A DNA stretch of 64,000 nucleotides. It comes from Pollenia angustigena (Eukaryota; Arthropoda; Insecta; Diptera; Polleniidae). Location: positions 221,816,208 to 221,880,207 of the forward strand of contig OV884058.1 of the NCBI GenBank assembly GCA_930367215.1, in the 5' to 3' direction. This document shows, in pieces, positions 10,796 to 20,973 of this stretch. Positions within the stretch are counted from its first letter, which is position 1. Each line of letters opens with the position of its first letter. The notes below the pieces were generated by a model that did not search any database, was not told the DNA's origin, and saw only the letters and a program-made list of their open reading frames with translations. A program made the position numbers and the translations under genes.

Positions 10796-11185
10796 CTGTT
10801 GAGGCGATTGGCCTTCAATGCGATTTATTACTTCCGGAGGTAATTTTGAATCCGGTTTTTGCAAGCCCGGTACTATGGTTCCATTCTTAGACATTTCCAA
10901 TGCACGGTACTCTTCAGGTATTGCCAAGACCGGTATAACAATTAACGCTCTGTCTATGAACACCGTATTCGTTAAATGTTGTGCCACCGGCACGCAAGTA
11001 CTATCAACATATTTCACATAACATATGCGAGACTGCACTGGGCAAGAAACATCTCGTACGGTTGGGTACAATCGAATTTCTTCAATTTTGCCAATGTTAC
11101 CAAACAACGCCTGCATTTGATCTTTTGTGGCTTGCGGTGCAATATTGGTTACTTGAATCACGCGTGGCGCATTGCCGCCAGCCAT
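10796..11185 (-). CDS. Srp54: Srp54 (SREK1-like SR splicing factor), exon 1
   Basis: Encodes residues 1-130, from ATG at 11185 to CAG|GTGAGT at 10796. The first RRM fills residues about 8-85: VIQVTNI is RNP2 and RICYVKY is RNP1. The linker carries IPEEYRALEM and LPPEVINRIEGQ, strongly conserved in the fly protein. The 62-bp intron (10734-10795) has GTGAGT and TTTTCAG ends; if retained, a stop occurs three codons past the junction (V-S-E-stop). The protein is nuclear and, by family, modulates splice-site choice with other SR proteins. The start is the first ATG and begins MAGGNAPRV as in other flies. Total 505 aa is in the family range for insects. Confidence 0.95.
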
Positions 11186-11848
11186 GGTTGCAGCTTTTTT
11201 CTTATTCAGCGGCTCTAACTTTCTCGAGATTTCGCAAAGCTAAATTCTATTGGTGGGGTAAAATTGGATTATCTTTTTTCCTAGGAGCACTTTCAACTTA
11301 ACTGATAAATTAAATTACAAATATTTTAATAGTTACGTGTTGTTTTTAAATAACTTTCACTATAATAAATATTTTAATTAATTTCTATACACTAAATATG
11401 ATAAAATTTAATTTTTGCTGGATTTTTTCACTCTCGCAAAAAACGCCATTTTTAATGTGCTTTTTCGGCATGATATGCCACTGTTGATAATTTGGCGATT
11501 TCAAAAATATTTTAACAGGAAAAAGTGTTAAGCTGAGTGTAAGTTTTAGCGATTTTCAGCAAGAATATAAAAATATCTAAAAACTTCAGAGGTACATAAT
11601 TCGATAATTATGCGTTTCTGAGGCTTGTCCCATATAATATTTTCGACTTATTTTTAAATTTTCTATCGTCCTATATAAATTTTTTGCTGTGAACTGTGTT
11701 GTTATACAAGACTTGTACCAAAACTTAAATAATTTTGAGGCAAATTTTTAGTTTATATAAGTCTATATGTTAATAAGAAAATCAGTACATAAGTATATTA
11801 TTGAATTAAATACAAATATTTTGTACACAATATTAGCATATGTGTTTA
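11186..11848. other. Srp54 upstream region and intergenic DNA
   Basis: Presumed Srp54 leader and promoter on the minus strand. AT-rich, without an ORF I would defend and without a promoter motif that fixes the start site. Confidence 0.35.
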
Positions 11849-12084
11849 TGGGTATTTCCACAGAAATGTCTACTTTTTGTCACGTAACGTCACCAACCGT
11901 TTTTAATTGTTTCTCAAAGAATAATGAAAATATTATTTACTTTTTTGCATTTTGGTGTATAACGCAACTAGGTTTTCATTAAGTGAAAGAGAGGAAAAAT
12001 TTGAACAACGTGGTTCTAAAATACAAGAATAATTGCTAGGTGGCGTGACGTGACAAAAAGAGAGCTTTTCTGTGAAAGTGCCCA
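11849..12084. mobile_element. Foldback MITE, about 236 bp
   Basis: Imperfect inverted arms: TGGGTATTTCCACAGAAATG and TTTTTGTCACGTAACGTCAC on the left match, inverted, GGTGGCGTGACGTGACAAAA and the stretch up to GTGCCCA on the right. Short ORFs across it on both strands are by-products. Confidence 0.6.
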
Positions 12085-12559
12085 TATGTAAAATAATATT
12101 TAAATATTCTAAAAAAGCGTTTGTATACAAATTTTTAAAAAGTTTTTATATATCATTCTTGTTTTCGTCTGTAGAACGTTTTAGCATATTGATTTTGTGC
12201 ATTTTGCATTCTTCAAGAGAACTTTTATGACAACATTTAATGTTACAAAGATAAACAACATAAAAATGAAAAAAAGCCTAATTATGTATTTCTAAAACAC
12301 TACAATATAAACCTGAATAATTACTTGCTTTTAAAGAACGCAATCATTAAATATTTTTATTTTTAGCGCTCATCTTTTTCTTCGCTATACAAATTACACA
12401 CATCCTCTCTTCAATTTACATACATATGTATTTTTCAAAATATGTACGTATTCACCACCTCAAGAACATTGGCGATTTGACGAAGCTATATTGCCAGCGT
12501 TATTATTGCTTGTGTTAAGATATTTACAAATTGCTCGTGTGGTCGTAGGGTTATCAATC
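12085..12559. other. Intergenic, nothing recognised
   Basis: AT-rich sequence with no ORF, repeat structure or RNA feature that I can support. Confidence 0.3.
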
Positions 12560-13107
12560 ATCCCAGCCAACAAAATACATTGTCGGAATCAGACATTTCG
12601 TGCAAATGTCTGACTTCATTCTTAGAGATTTCTGTCAGATTTCTGTTAGACATTGAATTTCTTACTGTCTGGCCGATTTCTGATCGATTGCGCATGGATA
12701 TATCGGGGGGGAAATTATGTATAGAATTCCGACGGAATTCATTCAGATATGTCTGAAGATACTTATTATTTTTTTAAAATAATGACAATTGTCATTCAGT
12801 TGGAAATAATTTGAATTTTATTTTATTTGTTCATGATAAAAATCATAAAAAAGGTACGTACGTGTAAAATTTATAATTATGTATATATTTTGCAATAAAA
12901 TTATTTCTTTCAGCTAACACATCAGAACTTCCCATTCCTTTTTCATTAGATTTCTGTTAGATATCTATCAGAAATGCCGACAAAAAACCAAAATTCCCCA
13001 CGACATGTCTGTCAGAATTCGTGTCAACCACTTCATACGTTTTTGGGTCAGAAATCTGACAGAATTCGTATACGATTCCGACGTCGGACTATTTTGCTGC
13101 CTGGGAT
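12560..13107. mobile_element. TIR element, about 548 bp, ends ATCCCAGCCAACAAAATA / TATTTTGCTGCCTGGGAT
   Basis: The two ends are imperfect inverted repeats extending into GTCGGAATC on both sides. The interior has many TCAGA/TCTGA words (TTCTGTCAGA, GTCTGTCAGAATTC), a subterminal-repeat style of interior. No transposase. Confidence 0.55.
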
Positions 13108-13145
13108 GGTACTTCAATTAGCAAACACTCTCATTTTTTTACTAA

Positions 13146-13288
13146 GTCTGGGAACACACTATGAAAGTTTTCTTTCAGAAATTCTGAGTTTATGGGTGAG
13201 AGGGGAAAAAGGAACAGCATTTTCTCTTCCCCTCTCACCAATAAACTCAGACTTTCTGAAAGAAAACTTTCATAGTGTGAACCCAGAC
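13146..13288. mobile_element. MITE, 143 bp, TAA duplication (PIF/Harbinger-like)
   Basis: Nearly perfect hairpin: GTCTGGGAACACACTATGAA inverted to CATAGTGTGAACCCAGAC, arms of more than 50 bp with a short AT loop. TAA flanks at 13143-13145 and 13289-13291. It sits in one arm of the larger foldback described from 13108 to about 15890. Confidence 0.85.
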
Positions 13289-14764
13289 TAACACACTCAT
13301 ACTTTTCAAATTGACCACGAGAGTGCTTTCAATTTCACCTTTCCATTTGTTTGGCAATTTTATTTTCAATTTAACAGCTGATTACAAGTTTGTCTTTATA
13401 AATTGTTTTCTTGATGACATCTTGATAGTAAATTGCTTAGTCCCAATTTACAACGTTGAAATTGAAAGGCAGACATTTTTCTTATTCTCTTTTGAACTTG
13501 CCTAAATCTTTCATAATCGCGAAATTAATAGACAGACAGAAATTATTGTTTTCCTTTTTTCGTTCTTTTCGCTGTTGACGAAGATGAACATTTAACAGGC
13601 ATTGATACTAAAATTACATTGGTGTGAGAAAAATTATATGAAGCAAACATGAAAATGCCGAAAAGTGTAAAAGATAACCAAAAAATGTCCCCTTTTACAA
13701 TGTGGCAAGTGGAAGGCAGACAGACGAAGTTTGTTGGTGAGGGGTTGTAGAGGTAGAGTGTGTAGTACATGACTATTTGTACTGGACATTTTTTGGTTAT
13801 CTTTTACACTTTTCGGCATTTTCATGTTGTTGCTTCATATAATTTTTCTCACACCAATGTAATTTTAGTATCAATGCCTGTTAAATGTTCATCTTCGTCA
13901 ACAGCGAAAAGAACGAAAAAAGGAAAACAATAATTTCTGTCTGTCTATTAATTTCGCGATTGTGAAAGGTTTAGACAAGTTGAAAAGAGAATAAGAAAAA
14001 TGTCTGCCTTTCAATTTCAACGTTGCAAATTGGGACTTAACAATTTAGTGAAGCCTACGTCACAGCTTTCAGTTTATATAAATTTTGACAAACAGTATAT
14101 GTAACCCTACGGCCTCACGTTTAAGTTGTTCTTGATTGTCTTTTACATATAATGCTTGTCAAAATTTACTTAAATTGAAGGCTGTGACGTAGGCTGCACT
14201 CAATTTGTAAGCAATTTACTTCCAAGATGTCAACAAAAACACAATTAATAAAGACAAACTTGTACTCAGCTGTTAAATTGAAAGTAAAATTGCCAAACAA
14301 ATAGAAAGGTGAAATTGAAAGCCATCTCGTTGTCAATTATAAAGTGTAAGTGTGTTAAGGCCCAAATACACTGTTCAAATTCCCATCCAGCATTAAGGTT
14401 GTATTAGTGAAAATGAGTTTGTATGTGTGACACCGACGATGCTTGATGGAAAATCAAAAAATTTAGATATTTAGCATGCTTGACGAGTGATTTTGATAAA
14501 TGTATTAGCGTTACTCTTCAAGCACCCACACACTTTAAACGTGATTTCAAACCGAACAGACGCTAAAAATGTCGGATGAGAAGAAAAATATGTTTTGGAG
14601 GAAAAAAAATGTTATTTAATAATTTTCTCCTTCTTTTCTAAATTTTTTTTTTATTTATTAAAAAGCAACACAGTTAACACTGATTTTCTTAGAGCTTACG
14701 ATTTTCAATTTTTATTTATTTTACCTTGCAGCCACACGTTCAAGTTGTTCTTTATAGTCTGTTA

Positions 14765-15029
14765 GTGCTGGTTCACACAGGTCAAGTTTGACTCTTCAAG
14801 TCTCGACCTTTTAGGAGAGAGGGGTAAAGAGAATGGAAAGGGGTACATACTTGACCGTACCAGTCAGTTTTGTATTTTTCTTTTCTTTTTTCATCCGTAA
14901 TATAATAAAAAGCTACAAAGTTGAAGGAAAAGAAAACAAAAATTAATTTTGTGCATGAACGTGAACGCAAGTTCAAAAGAAAATTTAAATAAAACTGTTC
15001 AAGTAAACTTGACCTGTGTGAACCAGCAC
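14765..15029 (-). mobile_element. MITE family A copy 1, 265 bp, TTA duplication
   Basis: Ends GTGCTGGTTCACACAGGTCA and TGACCTGTGTGAACCAGCAC. Flanked by TTA at 14762-14764 and 15030-15032. Inverted relative to copies 2 and 3 and nearly identical to them over its whole length. The 85-codon ORF inside is a chance frame present in every copy. Confidence 0.92.
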
Positions 15030-15188
15030 TTACATACATTTGCTGCTTGTCAAAATTTACATTAATTGAAAGCTGTGACGTAGGCTGCGCTCAATTCGAA
15101 AGCAATTAACTTTCAAGATCTCGTAAAAAAAAAACAATTTATCATGGTGAAATAATTAGTAATTTCACCATGCAATTCATAAAGACTA

Positions 15189-15454
15189 AGTGCTGGTTCA
15201 CACAAGTCAAGTTTACTTGAACAGTTTTATTTAAATTTTCTTTTGAACTTGCGTTCACGTTCATGCACAAAATTAATTTTTGTTTTCTTTTCCTTCAACT
15301 TTGTAGCTTTTTATTATATTACGGATGAAAAAAGAAAAGAAAAATACAAAACTGACTGGTACGGTCAAGTATGTACCCCTTTCCATTCTCTTTACCCCTC
15401 TCTCCTAAAAGCTCAAGACTTGAAAAGTCAAACTTGACCTGTGTGAACCAGCAC
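15189..15454 (+). mobile_element. MITE family A copy 2, 266 bp, TAA duplication
   Basis: Same ends and interior as copies 1 and 3. TAA at 15186-15188 and 15455-15457. Removing it rejoins an arm of the foldback so that it matches the other arm (ATAAAGAC next to ATGTAATCAGCTG), which confirms the insertion boundaries. Confidence 0.92.
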
Positions 15455-15557
15455 TAACATGTAATCAGCTGTTAAATTGATAGTAAAATTGCCAAACAAA
15501 TGGAGAGGTGAAATTGAAAGCAATCTCGTGGTCAATTTAAAAAGTGTGAGTGTGTTA

Positions 15558-15822
15558 GTGCTGGTTCACACAGGTCAAGTTTACTTGAACAGTTTTATTT
15601 AAATTTTCTTTTGAACTTGCGTTCACGTTCATGCACAAAATTAATTTTTGTTTTCTTTTCCTTCAACTTTGTAGCTTTTTATTATATTACGGATGAAAAA
15701 AGAAAAGAAAAATACAAAACTGACTGGTACGGTCAAGTATGTACCCCTTTCCATTCTCTTTACCCCTCTCTCCTAAAAGCTCGAGACTTGAAGAGTCAAA
15801 CTTGACCTGTGTGAACCAGCAC
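15558..15822 (+). mobile_element. MITE family A copy 3, 265 bp, TTA duplication
   Basis: Same family as 14765 and 15189; TTA at 15555-15557 and 15823-15825. It lies in the arm opposite to the one holding the MITE at 13146, at a corresponding TTA/TAA site. Confidence 0.92.
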
Positions 15823-15889
15823 TTAGTAAAAAAGTGAGAGTGTATTGCAAATTGAACGGAATTGAAAGGCAAAACTTGATCGTGTGGCC

Positions 15890-16528
15890 ACCAAGTAACG
15901 GTCAACCAGTTTTTTAATAATACATTTTTGGGCAACGCTTAATTAAATGCATACATTTTTTTACTCCTCAGTAATACAACGTTGTTGTTTTAACAAATTG
16001 GTGCAATGGGAAAATTGATGTGAAGTTTTTTGTTTAAGAAATAAGTTTAAATTAATTAAAATCATTAATAAAAATATAATCTATTTAAAGAATATTAATA
16101 AAAAAATTTCGTTAAAAAAAAGGTTATTAAGGAGTTTATTAAAATTGTGAATAAAACATATAAAGTTTATAAATCATGAATAGATAAATTTTCTCGTTAA
16201 AAAAATTTGTGCACTGATTTCGCAAATATAAAAGAAATGTGAAGTGAAAGAAAAAACTAAAATCCAACAACAAAATAATATACAGAATAAAAAAAGAGAA
16301 ATTTTAATAGTAAAATTTAATATTTTATTTCCTTAATTCTAATTAAAAAGTATTGAAAATAAATTTTTGATTGTCTAATAAAAAAAGAAAAAAAAAGTTT
16401 TGTGTCCTTGAAGAGATTTCAACCCCATTACCAAAAGAAAAATACAAATTTACTACACGTTAACAATTTGTAATCTCCCTGTGGGTCTTAATTGAAATTA
16501 AGCCCAAGAAATTATTTTTATAAAAAAC
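15890..16528 (+). promoter_or_regulatory. Upstream region / presumed 5' UTR of the DENND5-like gene
   Basis: About 640 bp of AT-rich DNA before the ATG at 16529, with no transposon signature after about 15900. A plausible leader, but I cannot place the transcription start or exclude an upstream non-coding exon. Confidence 0.35.
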
Positions 16529-17102
16529 ATGTCTACGGATCATGTAGGCAAGCGAATGGCAAAATGTTTAACATTAAATGATACCATTAACACTTTAACA
16601 ACAACGCCAACAACACCAGCATCCACGTCAACAACTGATAATCAAGCGACGATACCTAAAAAACAAATACAACAACATCAACATGAATTAACAACAGAAA
16701 CACAAACGAATTACTCTAGCGATAGAAACAGTTGTGATGGTGGAGTAAACAAAAACAATGTCTCCGTTAGCAGCAATAGACCTTTTGTTGTAATGCGAAA
16801 ACTCAAGAGTACCAGTAATAGTAGTAGCTGTAATAATGGACAGAAATCGTTACAGCAACATTCTAAAGATATGGCCAATACTTCAATAAACAGTCAAAGT
16901 TTCACTAACGATTCTGGAAATCCAACATCGCCTAGCTCCTTGTCATCGTCTTCACCCACGTCGCCGCCTGGCGGAGATCCTGGATCAGCAGAATTGCGCC
17001 AACTAAAACGCGATTGTGATCCTCAATTTTCCCGTTTTGCCGATTATTTTGTAATATGTGGCTTAGATTTGGACACTGGTTTAGAACCTGATCGTTTTGC
17101 CG
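16529..17102 (+). CDS. DENND5: DENND5/Rab6IP1-type DENN protein, coding exon 1
   Basis: Encodes 191 codons plus one base, up to a GCCG|GTATGT donor. Residues 1-160 are low complexity (Thr, Asn, Ser, Gln) with a basic VVMRKLK patch. From about 165 the sequence is conserved: FSRFADYFVICGLDLDTGLE matches the start of the upstream DENN (uDENN) module of DENND5A/B, fly CG18659. The family are guanine exchange factors and effectors for Rab GTPases (Rab6, Rab11, Rab39 in vertebrates), acting in Golgi-endosome traffic. The ATG is the first in frame; the long polar N-terminus is usual for fly copies. Beyond the donor the frame runs into intron and stops at 17155. Exon 2 is at 42583, so the intron is 25,480 bp. 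Confidence 0.9.
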
Positions 17103-17132
17103 GTATGTTCAGTTTTATAAAAAAAAACAATA

Positions 17133-17402
17133 TACATATCGTTACTTTAATATAGAAAAGCCCTAACTAACCTTTTCCTTACTTTACAGGAGAAGGAAAA
17201 AACTTAATACAAATTACAGTCTTGTAGTCGCGATTTTTTTTAAACGCAGTTTTTTATTAAACTCTCTAAACAATTTAATAAAAAACTGTGTTTAAAAAAA
17301 ATCGCAACTACGATACTAAAATTTTTATTAAGCCTTTTTCTTCTCCTGTAAAGTAAGGAAAATGTTAGTTAGGGCTTTTCTATATTAAAGTAACGATATG
17401 TA
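17133..17402. mobile_element. 270-bp palindromic element 30 bp after the DENND5 exon 1 donor
   Basis: TACATATCGTTACTTTAATA at 17133 is inverted exactly at 17383-17402, and pairing continues through AGAAAAGCCCTAACTAAC, CCTTACTTTACAGGAGAA and a second block (AGTTTTTTATTAAA...). The tips end in TA-rich sequence, so the duplication cannot be fixed. The left arm contains a good 3' splice-like string (CTTACTTTACAG at about 17179-17190). Confidence 0.8.
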
Positions 17403-17599
17403 ATATATGTATGTATTTACGTACTAGAGTATCCACTCGATTAATCATTGTTCGATTAATCAAAGAACTTTTCGGCCATTATTTGATCCATTAATTAAAA
17501 TAGCCAATTTGGATTAACGAATAACTCTGTTTTACCTTTTTTTGTAAAACAAATTCATCTTGACTTTCCTCCAAAAGTAGGGCACACAATATTTATATT

Positions 17600-18955
17600 T
17601 TTATACCCTCCACCGAAGGTAAAAGGGTATAAATAACTTACCCTTTTCTGGATCCTTATGAAAATGGAAGTTCAAATCCGGTTGTCCGTCTGTCAGTTGA
17701 AATAAGTTTTCCGAAGCTCTGGTTGGTATATATCAGTCAGGTATTCTTATTATAATTTTGGTATTGAAATTTAGCCAGATCGGTCCAAAAATGGCTGAGG
17801 TATGAGAAAAAAAAAACACAACTACCCAAGGCGAATTCATTTAAACACAAACAATGTATTTTGTTGCTGCTTTCGTTGGCCGATAAGTCAAAAACACAAG
17901 TAACTTTTGACATTCCTCTCATGGTGGAATAAGCAGGTGGCATCGTTACGGCAACAAATACAACATTACAACAAAAATGGAAATTATATCACCGTTTACG
18001 TCAAAAAATAGTTTAAACAAAAGTCAAAGCGTGCGGCTGAACGTGATGAAATAAATACATTTTTAGCCTATTTTTATTTAATTAGGGTCAGTATCTTATT
18101 TATTTTAATTTAAAATTATCAAAAACTTTAATAAAATCCAATAATCACAGCACAAAACGTGAACTTTTTGTAAACATAAACAAAACTTTGACATAAACCT
18201 AGACAAACAATGCAAGAGCAGAAAATCGTCATCTGGCGTAGAGCTGCCATCTGTTTATTCCACCATGATTCCTCTCTCTAATTTAAAAAAAAAGTAGCAC
18301 ACAAGGTAAACTCGTTGGCCCATATGCTTGTCAGCTGATTACCCCTAGTTGGAACCTCAACGTCAAATTTCGTGTTTATGAGAAAAAATTTGTACTTGTG
18401 TGCGTTAAATTGTTTTTGTTTTATATGAAGACAATTTTGACAATTCGGTTCCTTTTATAGACCAGCATGTATACACTCCCAAATGAGTCTACCTTGTGTA
18501 AATATACCTTGGTAGCACAGCTGTGCGTTCAACGCCACCTGAAAAGTGAATTCGCTTTGCAACTACCTCTATTTTTTTTTCCAAAAATCCCTTGCTGTTG
18601 TATTTTTATTACTTTTTTTCTGTATATCTGGAGAACGGCAAGAGAAAAAGTTTCCTAATTAGGTACACACATTGAGGTTATCAATACACAGCATCCCATA
18701 ATGTGAGCGGGATTGAAGAAGTGGGCGTTGTACCTCCCGTACAAAAAATATCAAAAATTGTATATAAACCTCGGTTCAGATACGAAAAAGTTATGACCAA
18801 AATATAAATTTTTCAAATCGGTTAAAAAATGGCTGAGTTATAACCAAAATACTACTATCCCAAAAATTTCGTATACGTATATATAAATATCTGTTCTTTC
18901 CCAACCATGGTGAAGGGTATAAAAAATTCGGCATAGCCGAATTTAGCACTCTGGT
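17600..18955. repeat. Dispersed dipteran repeat (TATACCCTCCACC head, GAAGGGTATAAA tail)
   Basis: Starts near TTTTATACCCTCCACCGAAG (17609) and ends with GGTGAAGGGTATAAAAAATT and a short CGGCATAGCCGAATTTAGCA phrase at about 18909-18950. The same tail closes the repeat at 60763-60800, and the head recurs at 61380. It is interrupted by the element at 17920. Confidence 0.6.
17920..18267. mobile_element. hAT-like element, 348 bp, 8-bp duplication ATTCCTCT
   Basis: Ends CATGGTGGAATAAGCAG and CTGTTTATTCCACCATG; ATTCCTCT at 17912-17919 and 18268-18275. Inserted in a dispersed repeat. No transposase. Confidence 0.85.
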
Positions 18956-19382
18956 TTCGATTAACCCTGTTAATACTGTCCTTGAAACCGAAAGCGGACC
19001 AACAGTTTTAAAGAAATTTTATTGTTTGAAGTGCTGAAAATAATCAAAGAAAAAATTAAATGCACAAACAAAAAGCAAAACCAAAAATTCCGTGTGGTTG
19101 CATCAATTGCATCAAACTTTATACGGATTAAGCGTATTTAATTGTTTTCCGAGAGTGGGCATAGGCCATAAGGAAAATTATGAACCGATTGCCTGACATT
19201 AAATAGTATATTTTTTTTACATATTTTCCACCAGTTAAAAATATGTTTTTGTTTAAAAAGCATTTTTATGGTTAACTAAACAATATGATTCTGTTAATTA
19301 ATTTTGAATTACAATTTCAATTGTTCATCTTAATTCATTTAATTAGAATTTTAATTGAATCTAACAAGTTAATCAATAAAAC

Positions 19383-20150
19383 CAGGGACCGTAACAGTAA
19401 TGCCTTTTTTCATAAAAGTCAGATGAAAACAGTTCTTTTTTGATTTTTATTTTTTTGATCAAAAATAACAGTTAATTTTTGATTTTTATTTTATTGAACA
19501 AAAATAACAGTTATATATTGAGTTTTATTTTTTCGAGCAAAAATAAAAGTGATTCTCTAAATAAATGTACGTGTTTTAATAATTTAGATGACTTTAATAA
19601 TTATTTTAATGTGCATAAGGAATTCCAATGATAATTACACACTAAAATAAAAAGTTAAAGTCAACTAAATTATTAAATCACGTACATTTATTTAGAGAAT
19701 AACTTTTATTTTTGCTCGAAAAAATAAAAATCAAAAAATAACTGTTATTTTTGTTAAAAAAAAAAATAAAAATCAAAAAATAACTGTTATTTTTGATCGA
19801 AAAAATAAAAATCAATATATTTTATTATTGACAAGTGCATGAGGAACAATATGGTATAGGGTGCGTTCGTAAATGCATCACTGCGCTGCATCAGAACGCA
19901 AACTTTTTATAAAGCCGATAAAAAATAATTATAATTATTTTTTTATTGTATTTCTATTATTTTTGTGGAGTATTTCACAATATTTTGGTCCACATTTACT
20001 TCACTGATAAATATATAACGATTTGAAATCACTGATGCAGCGCAGTGATGCATTTACGAACGCACCCGTACTTGAATCAGTTTTTCGACATTTAATTTTA
20101 TATGCTTTTTTGTTTTAAAATTTAAATATAACTGTTATTTTCGGTCCCTG
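19383..20150. mobile_element. hAT element, 768 bp, 8-bp duplication AATAAAAC
   Basis: Starts CAGGGACCG and ends CGGTCCCTG, which fits the CAGNG start of hAT TIRs; AATAAAAC lies at 19375-19382 and 20151-20158. The interior is built of inverted copies of AAAAATAACAGTTA/ATTTTTGATTTTTATT words and an inner foldback at about 19550-19690. A second element (19859-20067) is inserted in it. Confidence 0.88.
19859..20067. mobile_element. Foldback element, 209 bp, nested in the hAT element
   Basis: GGGTGCGTTCGTAAATGCAT and ATGCATTTACGAACGCACCC are perfect inverted ends, extending through CACTGCGCTGCATCA. One end alone appears diverged near 8820. No clear target duplication. Confidence 0.75.
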
Positions 20151-20207
20151 AATAAAACTAGTACTTGATTTATTTGTAAGATTCTCAATTAATTATGTAT
20201 AGTCGGG

Positions 20208-20411
20208 TTAATATGCAAACCTGCTAAATCCGTCGACGAGAAATAAATGCCTCGTCGACCAGCGTGTAGTTTTCTTCAATTTGAGTCTTGAAGTGTGTTA
20301 AACAAACTATATTTTTGGTTTTTCTCTCAAGCTGCACATATGAAATATTAAAAGTTTTTTTGTCTCTCATGTAAAATTTACTGAAAGGGAGTTAGCAGGT
20401 TTGCATATTAA
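20208..20411. mobile_element. Foldback element, about 204 bp
   Basis: TTAATATGCAAACCTGCTAA at 20208 is inverted at 20392-20411. The interior contains CCGTCGACGAG and its partial inverse. It is followed by an ATTT microsatellite (20425-20450). Confidence 0.7.
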
Positions 20412-20973
20412 GCCGGTGATATATTATTTATTTATTTATTTATTTATTTATAATTTATTAATTAACTTTTTTTTTATTTGTTTTGAATTGAACAAAATAT
20501 AGATTTTATGTAAATTATTTTTTCTTTGATTGAATCAATTAACACATTGTTGAAATATATCAGGTATTTTGAGCATACATATTTATAATAGCATTAATCA
20601 TGAATTCACCAAACAATCAATATAATCGTTGTATAATTTATCAAGCTTGAGTTTTTTTTTATATAAAAAAATTTAAAATAATTATTTGGAAAAAACGTTA
20701 GTTTAATTGTTTTCCTGATGATGATACACATTGCTGTATCGAAATAATAAATAAATAAAATAAATGTTAAAGCATTTTTTTATAAAAAAGGGCCCAAAAT
20801 TCCACAACATAGCAAAATGTAAATGAGTTGAGAATTCGTTTTAGAATATGTTTTTGTTTTAAATTTAATTGTTCGAAAGAAAGAATTCTTTCGCACATCG
20901 GAAATAGTTTTTTTGTTTTGTTCGAAGAGTGAAGTGTTTTAAACATGTGCACAATTTAAAAAAAGTAATTAAA

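Larger units (their letters stand above)
13292..15557. repeat. Large foldback (inverted-repeat) complex, kb scale
   Basis: ATTGACCACGAGAGTGCTTT (13311) and the following 700 bp return inverted between about 13790 and 14350, and the outer part again at 15458-15557. The 14055-14197 segment (CCTACGTCACAGCTTTCA ... GGCTGTGACGTAGG) is an inner foldback interrupting one arm. The outer CACACTC/GAGTGTG tips also match sequence just outside the MITEs at 13146 and 15558, so the palindrome probably spans about 13108-15890. No coding potential. Confidence 0.7.

Noticed and set aside
14782..15805. Near-identical ORFs starting MNLRSRSCTKL in three places
   Set aside because: They are the same chance frame inside three copies of one non-coding MITE.
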